From NCBI GenBank assembly GCA_964518135.1, contig CAZFEY010000020.1, forward strand, positions 1 to 13,902: DNA of 13,902 nt. Reading direction: 5' to 3'. Positions 11,796 through 13,902 of the stretch are shown piece after piece (within the stretch, counting starts at the first letter, position 1; each line of letters starts with the position of its first letter). This DNA is from 2-12-FULL-40-12 sp964518135. GTDB lineage: Bacteria; Patescibacteriota; Minisyncoccia; Minisyncoccales; 2-12-FULL-40-12. A program made the translations under genes and the position numbers. The notes under the pieces were generated by a model that was not told the DNA's origin, did not search any database, and was given only the letters and a program-made list of their open reading frames with translations.

Positions 11796-12935
11796 TTAAG
11801 TAGAGTAGAATTTTTTAACACTCTCGATAACATGGTTTACTTCTTCATCTGTAAGTTCAGGATATATTGGCAATCTAGCTTGCTCTGTCGCTAATTTCTC
11901 TGTGACCGGCAAATTGAAATGATCCAGTCCTAATCCTTTTAATTTGTGGTTTGGCGTTGTGTCCCTAATCAACAATTCAACTCCAGCTTCATTTTGCATA
12001 TAATCACGAAAATCCTCTCTGTTCTGGGGCCTCACAATAAATTCTTGCCATGTTTCACCATCTCTTCTTGACGGTAAACCCATTGGCAAATCTTTAAACG
12101 CGACAAGATACTTTTCAGCAATTTCTTTCCTTCTATTGATAATCCAATCAATATATTTAATCTTTACATTTAGAACAGCTGCTTGGATATTATCTAGTCT
12201 TGTATTGTGTCCCCATCCCATAATTTCAGGATGTGGCAATTGCACGCCCAAAAGAGCATTTTGTGTTATATTCCAGTGATTCCTTAAAAGTAAAAGTTTT
12301 TCATATATGTCTTTATTGTTTGTCACAACCGCCCCTGCATCACCATAACAACCGAGTAATTTGGGCGAAATAAAACTGAAACAGCCCGTATCTCCAAACG
12401 TTCCTGCCATTTTACCATCTTGTTTACTTCCTAATGCCTGACAAGCGTCTTCAATCACTTTTAAATTATGCTTTTGAGCAATTCTCAAAATCTCTTTCAT
12501 ATCACAAACAACGCCGGATAAATGAACTGGCAATATGGCTTTTGTTTTTTCCGTAATAGCCGGCTCTATCTGGCTAACATCCATCACGCAATCGTCTTCT
12601 TTAATATCTATTAAAATAGGTGTGCCACCAACATGAACCGTTTCTTGAAAAGGAGCTATGAATGTATGCGACACACAAATTACTTCGTCTCCCCTGCCAA
12701 TACCTAAAACTTCGTGAGAAAGCATCAAAGCGTCTGTGCCAGAATTAACTCCAACCGCGTATTTTGCTCCGGTGTAATCGGCGAGGTTTTTCTCAAACCT
12801 GTCTAAATCTTCTCTCATGATAAAATCACCCCTTTCAAGACAGCTAGTTATCGCATTCAAAATCTCTTCTTTGTGTTTCTCGTAAAAACGCCTGTAAGAC
12901 GCATTAATAAAATTAACTTTGTATTCTTTTGCCAT
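11796..12935 (-). CDS. DegT/DnrJ/EryC1-family PLP sugar aminotransferase
   Basis: 379 residues, normal for the family, which transfers an amino group from glutamate to a keto-sugar nucleotide. Landmarks: GDFIMREDLDRFEKNLADY near 36-54, VGVNSGTDAL (61-70) with the phosphate-binding Ser/Thr, SHTFIAPFQ (89-97), VIEDACQALGS (160-170) with Asp163 for the pyridine nitrogen, and SFISPKLLGCYGDAGAVVT (187-205) where Lys192 is the expected Schiff-base lysine. GHNTRLDNIQAAVLNVKI (about 243-260) is the conserved dimer-interface region. The active site appears complete. Together with the downstream dehydratase it resembles the PglF-PglE pair that makes a UDP-4-amino-4,6-dideoxy sugar; no acetyltransferase partner is in view. 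No Shine-Dalgarno sequence precedes the ATG. Confidence 0.93.
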   Translation of the reverse strand: MAKEYKVNFINASYRRFYEKHKEEILNAITSCLERGDFIMREDLDRFEKNLADYTGAKYAVGVNSGTDALMLSHEVLGIGRGDEVICVSHTFIAPFQETVHVGGTPILIDIKEDDCVMDVSQIEPAITEKTKAILPVHLSGVVCDMKEILRIAQKHNLKVIEDACQALGSKQDGKMAGTFGDTGCFSFISPKLLGCYGDAGAVVTNNKDIYEKLLLLRNHWNITQNALLGVQLPHPEIMGWGHNTRLDNIQAAVLNVKIKYIDWIINRRKEIAEKYLVAFKDLPMGLPSRRDGETWQEFIVRPQNREDFRDYMQNEAGVELLIRDTTPNHKLKGLGLDHFNLPVTEKLATEQARLPIYPELTDEEVNHVIESVKKFYST

Positions 12936-13044
12936 AATAAAAATGTGTTTATTATCTTGCTAATAATCCCATGATAACCCAAAAAAGGGGGGTTGAAAAG
13001 CCCAGCATAATTCAAAAAAAACGAAATTTGTGTATTATAAATAT

Positions 13045-13902
13045 ATGGCAACAACAAGAACAATCGTCAAAATAGAAACCCTTTTAGATAAGGGCGACTC
13101 AAAATACCTAGAAAACGGGGTTTGCGTTAAGGAAGATGGGCATTCTGCGATTTTGGCCGTATGTGATTCGTTCAGCAAACCATACGACAGCAAGAACAAC
13201 CCTATTGTGCTTTTTGGTGGGTTAAGTAGCGGCGAGATAGTAAAAAATATATATTTTAGAGCAATTGAAAAAAGCCACATCAAAAACTCTTTATTAAACA
13301 TCGCCAAGGAGGCTAATAATCAAATCAGAAAGTTCCAGAAAAAAGCTGGCTTTGCTTTGAGATCAGATAGTCTGGCTGGTTTAACCTTTGCAATGGTGAA
13401 AATTGATCAAGAGAAAATAGAAATTCTCCAGGGTGGAGATTGTATTGTTGTCTGGAAGAATAAAAAGGATTCGATAGAATTTACTCCCAATACTGTTTTA
13501 GCTGCATCAAAATATCTTAGAAAAACGTTCAGCGATTTATTGATAGATTCTAATGGCAACAGAAATGCGGCTCGTGCAAAATTCACACCAATTTTAATGG
13601 AAGAAAAAATGAAAAATATAAATCAGAAACATAAAGAAGCTTATCCCGTTATGAACGGACAATTAAATTTAAAAATGTGCTACCACAAAACAATTGCCAC
13701 AAGACAAATAGATACACTTGTGCTACTAGCCGATGGATTAATCCCCTTTCAATGGTTCGAGGATAAAACCAAAATGAGAGAACTTATGAAAAACATAGAA
13801 AAAGGTGACCTGGGTTACCAATTACAAATCACCAGAAAAGAACAGCGAACTGGAAAAACAAAAAAAGACATAGCGCCTTTTCCTGAAGCCGCGGCAGTGG
13901 CT
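13045..13902 (+). CDS. PP2C-like phosphatase-family protein (3' end outside window)
   Basis: The frame is open from ATG 13045 to the window edge (286 codons). The PP2C order of strands is recognisable: ENGVCVKEDGHSAILAVCDS (about 23-42, where PP2C has NEDxxxx...AVADGM), a helical region with IAKEANNQIRKF, LAGLTFAMVKIDQEKIEIL then GGDCIVVWKNK (about 110-140, where PP2C has GTTxxxAxxxxxxLxxxxxGDSRxYL), DTLVLLADGL (about 223-232) and PEAAAVA at the edge (where PP2C has DDxTxVV). Acidic residues remain at Asp41, Asp132 and Asp230, but Glu replaces Asp near the end, so metal binding is uncertain. There is no membrane segment in the visible part. The nearest -10-like box, TATTAT (13033-13038), ends only 6 nt before the ATG, so the message may be leaderless. 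It is divergent from the aminotransferase gene. Confidence 0.72.
   Translation, partial: MATTRTIVKIETLLDKGDSKYLENGVCVKEDGHSAILAVCDSFSKPYDSKNNPIVLFGGLSSGEIVKNIYFRAIEKSHIKNSLLNIAKEANNQIRKFQKKAGFALRSDSLAGLTFAMVKIDQEKIEILQGGDCIVVWKNKKDSIEFTPNTVLAASKYLRKTFSDLLIDSNGNRNAARAKFTPILMEEKMKNINQKHKEAYPVMNGQLNLKMCYHKTIATRQIDTLVLLADGLIPFQWFEDKTKMRELMKNIEKGDLGYQLQITRKEQRTGKTKKDIAPFPEAAAVA

Noticed and set aside
13035..13307. 90-codon minus-strand frame opposite the PP2C-like gene
   Set aside because: The plus frame has PP2C-type motifs over 286 codons; the minus frame has none.
1..13902. Recoding of UGA to Gly as in Gracilibacteria/Absconditabacteria
   Set aside because: The conserved proteins (L10, PPase, MurB, aminotransferase, dehydratase) read at normal length without internal UGA.

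Overview
The window looks like a scaffold from a Candidate Phyla Radiation (Patescibacteria, probably Parcubacteria-like) bacterium. This is inferred from AT-rich DNA, start codons mostly without Shine-Dalgarno sequences, a tRNA with no encoded CCA, a single-domain GIY-YIG gene, a membrane-anchored ClpC-like protein, and large proteins joining a degenerate PP2C-like domain to a beta-propeller. A 100-N scaffolding gap inside rplL points to a draft or metagenome assembly. UGA behaves as a stop throughout.

Layout. 1-1573 (minus): a small membrane protein, then the 5' part of a two-TM ClpC-like protein whose Walker A and Walker B motifs are both degraded. 1574-2101: a short inverted-repeat element, a consensus promoter, a 46-codon extremely acidic ORF (plus) and a bidirectional terminator. 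2123-3478 (minus): tRNA-Val(CAC), inorganic pyrophosphatase, acylphosphatase and a YggT-like membrane protein. 3651-5666 (plus): PP2C-like/TM/propeller protein with its own promoter. 5703-7047 (minus): rplJ-rplL behind a long structured leader ending in an intrinsic terminator, with a GIY-YIG gene flanked by inverted repeats placed between leader and rplJ. 7058-7450: a small transcription unit with a frame-disrupted, Lys-rich reading frame. 7450-8770 (minus): murB, its hairpin leader, a probable small RNA or attenuator, and a second copy of the inverted-repeat element. 8770-12935 (minus): a seven-bladed propeller protein, a FlaA1/PglF/WbpM-type nucleotide-sugar dehydratase and a DegT-type aminotransferase. 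13045-end (plus): a PP2C-like protein cut by the window edge.

How the parts fit. Translation (L10, L7/L12, tRNA-Val), phosphate metabolism (PPase, acylphosphatase) and the cell envelope (MurB, dehydratase plus aminotransferase for a 4-amino-6-deoxy UDP-sugar, exported propeller) are all represented. The least explained material is between the genes. It includes two copies of a roughly 140-bp inverted-repeat element whose ends supply a GGGGTTGACA -35 box, an rplJ leader with competing closing-stem and terminator folds, and a promoter-terminator RNA unit upstream of murB whose two stem arms are both complementary to one continuous 19-nt block of the murB leader.
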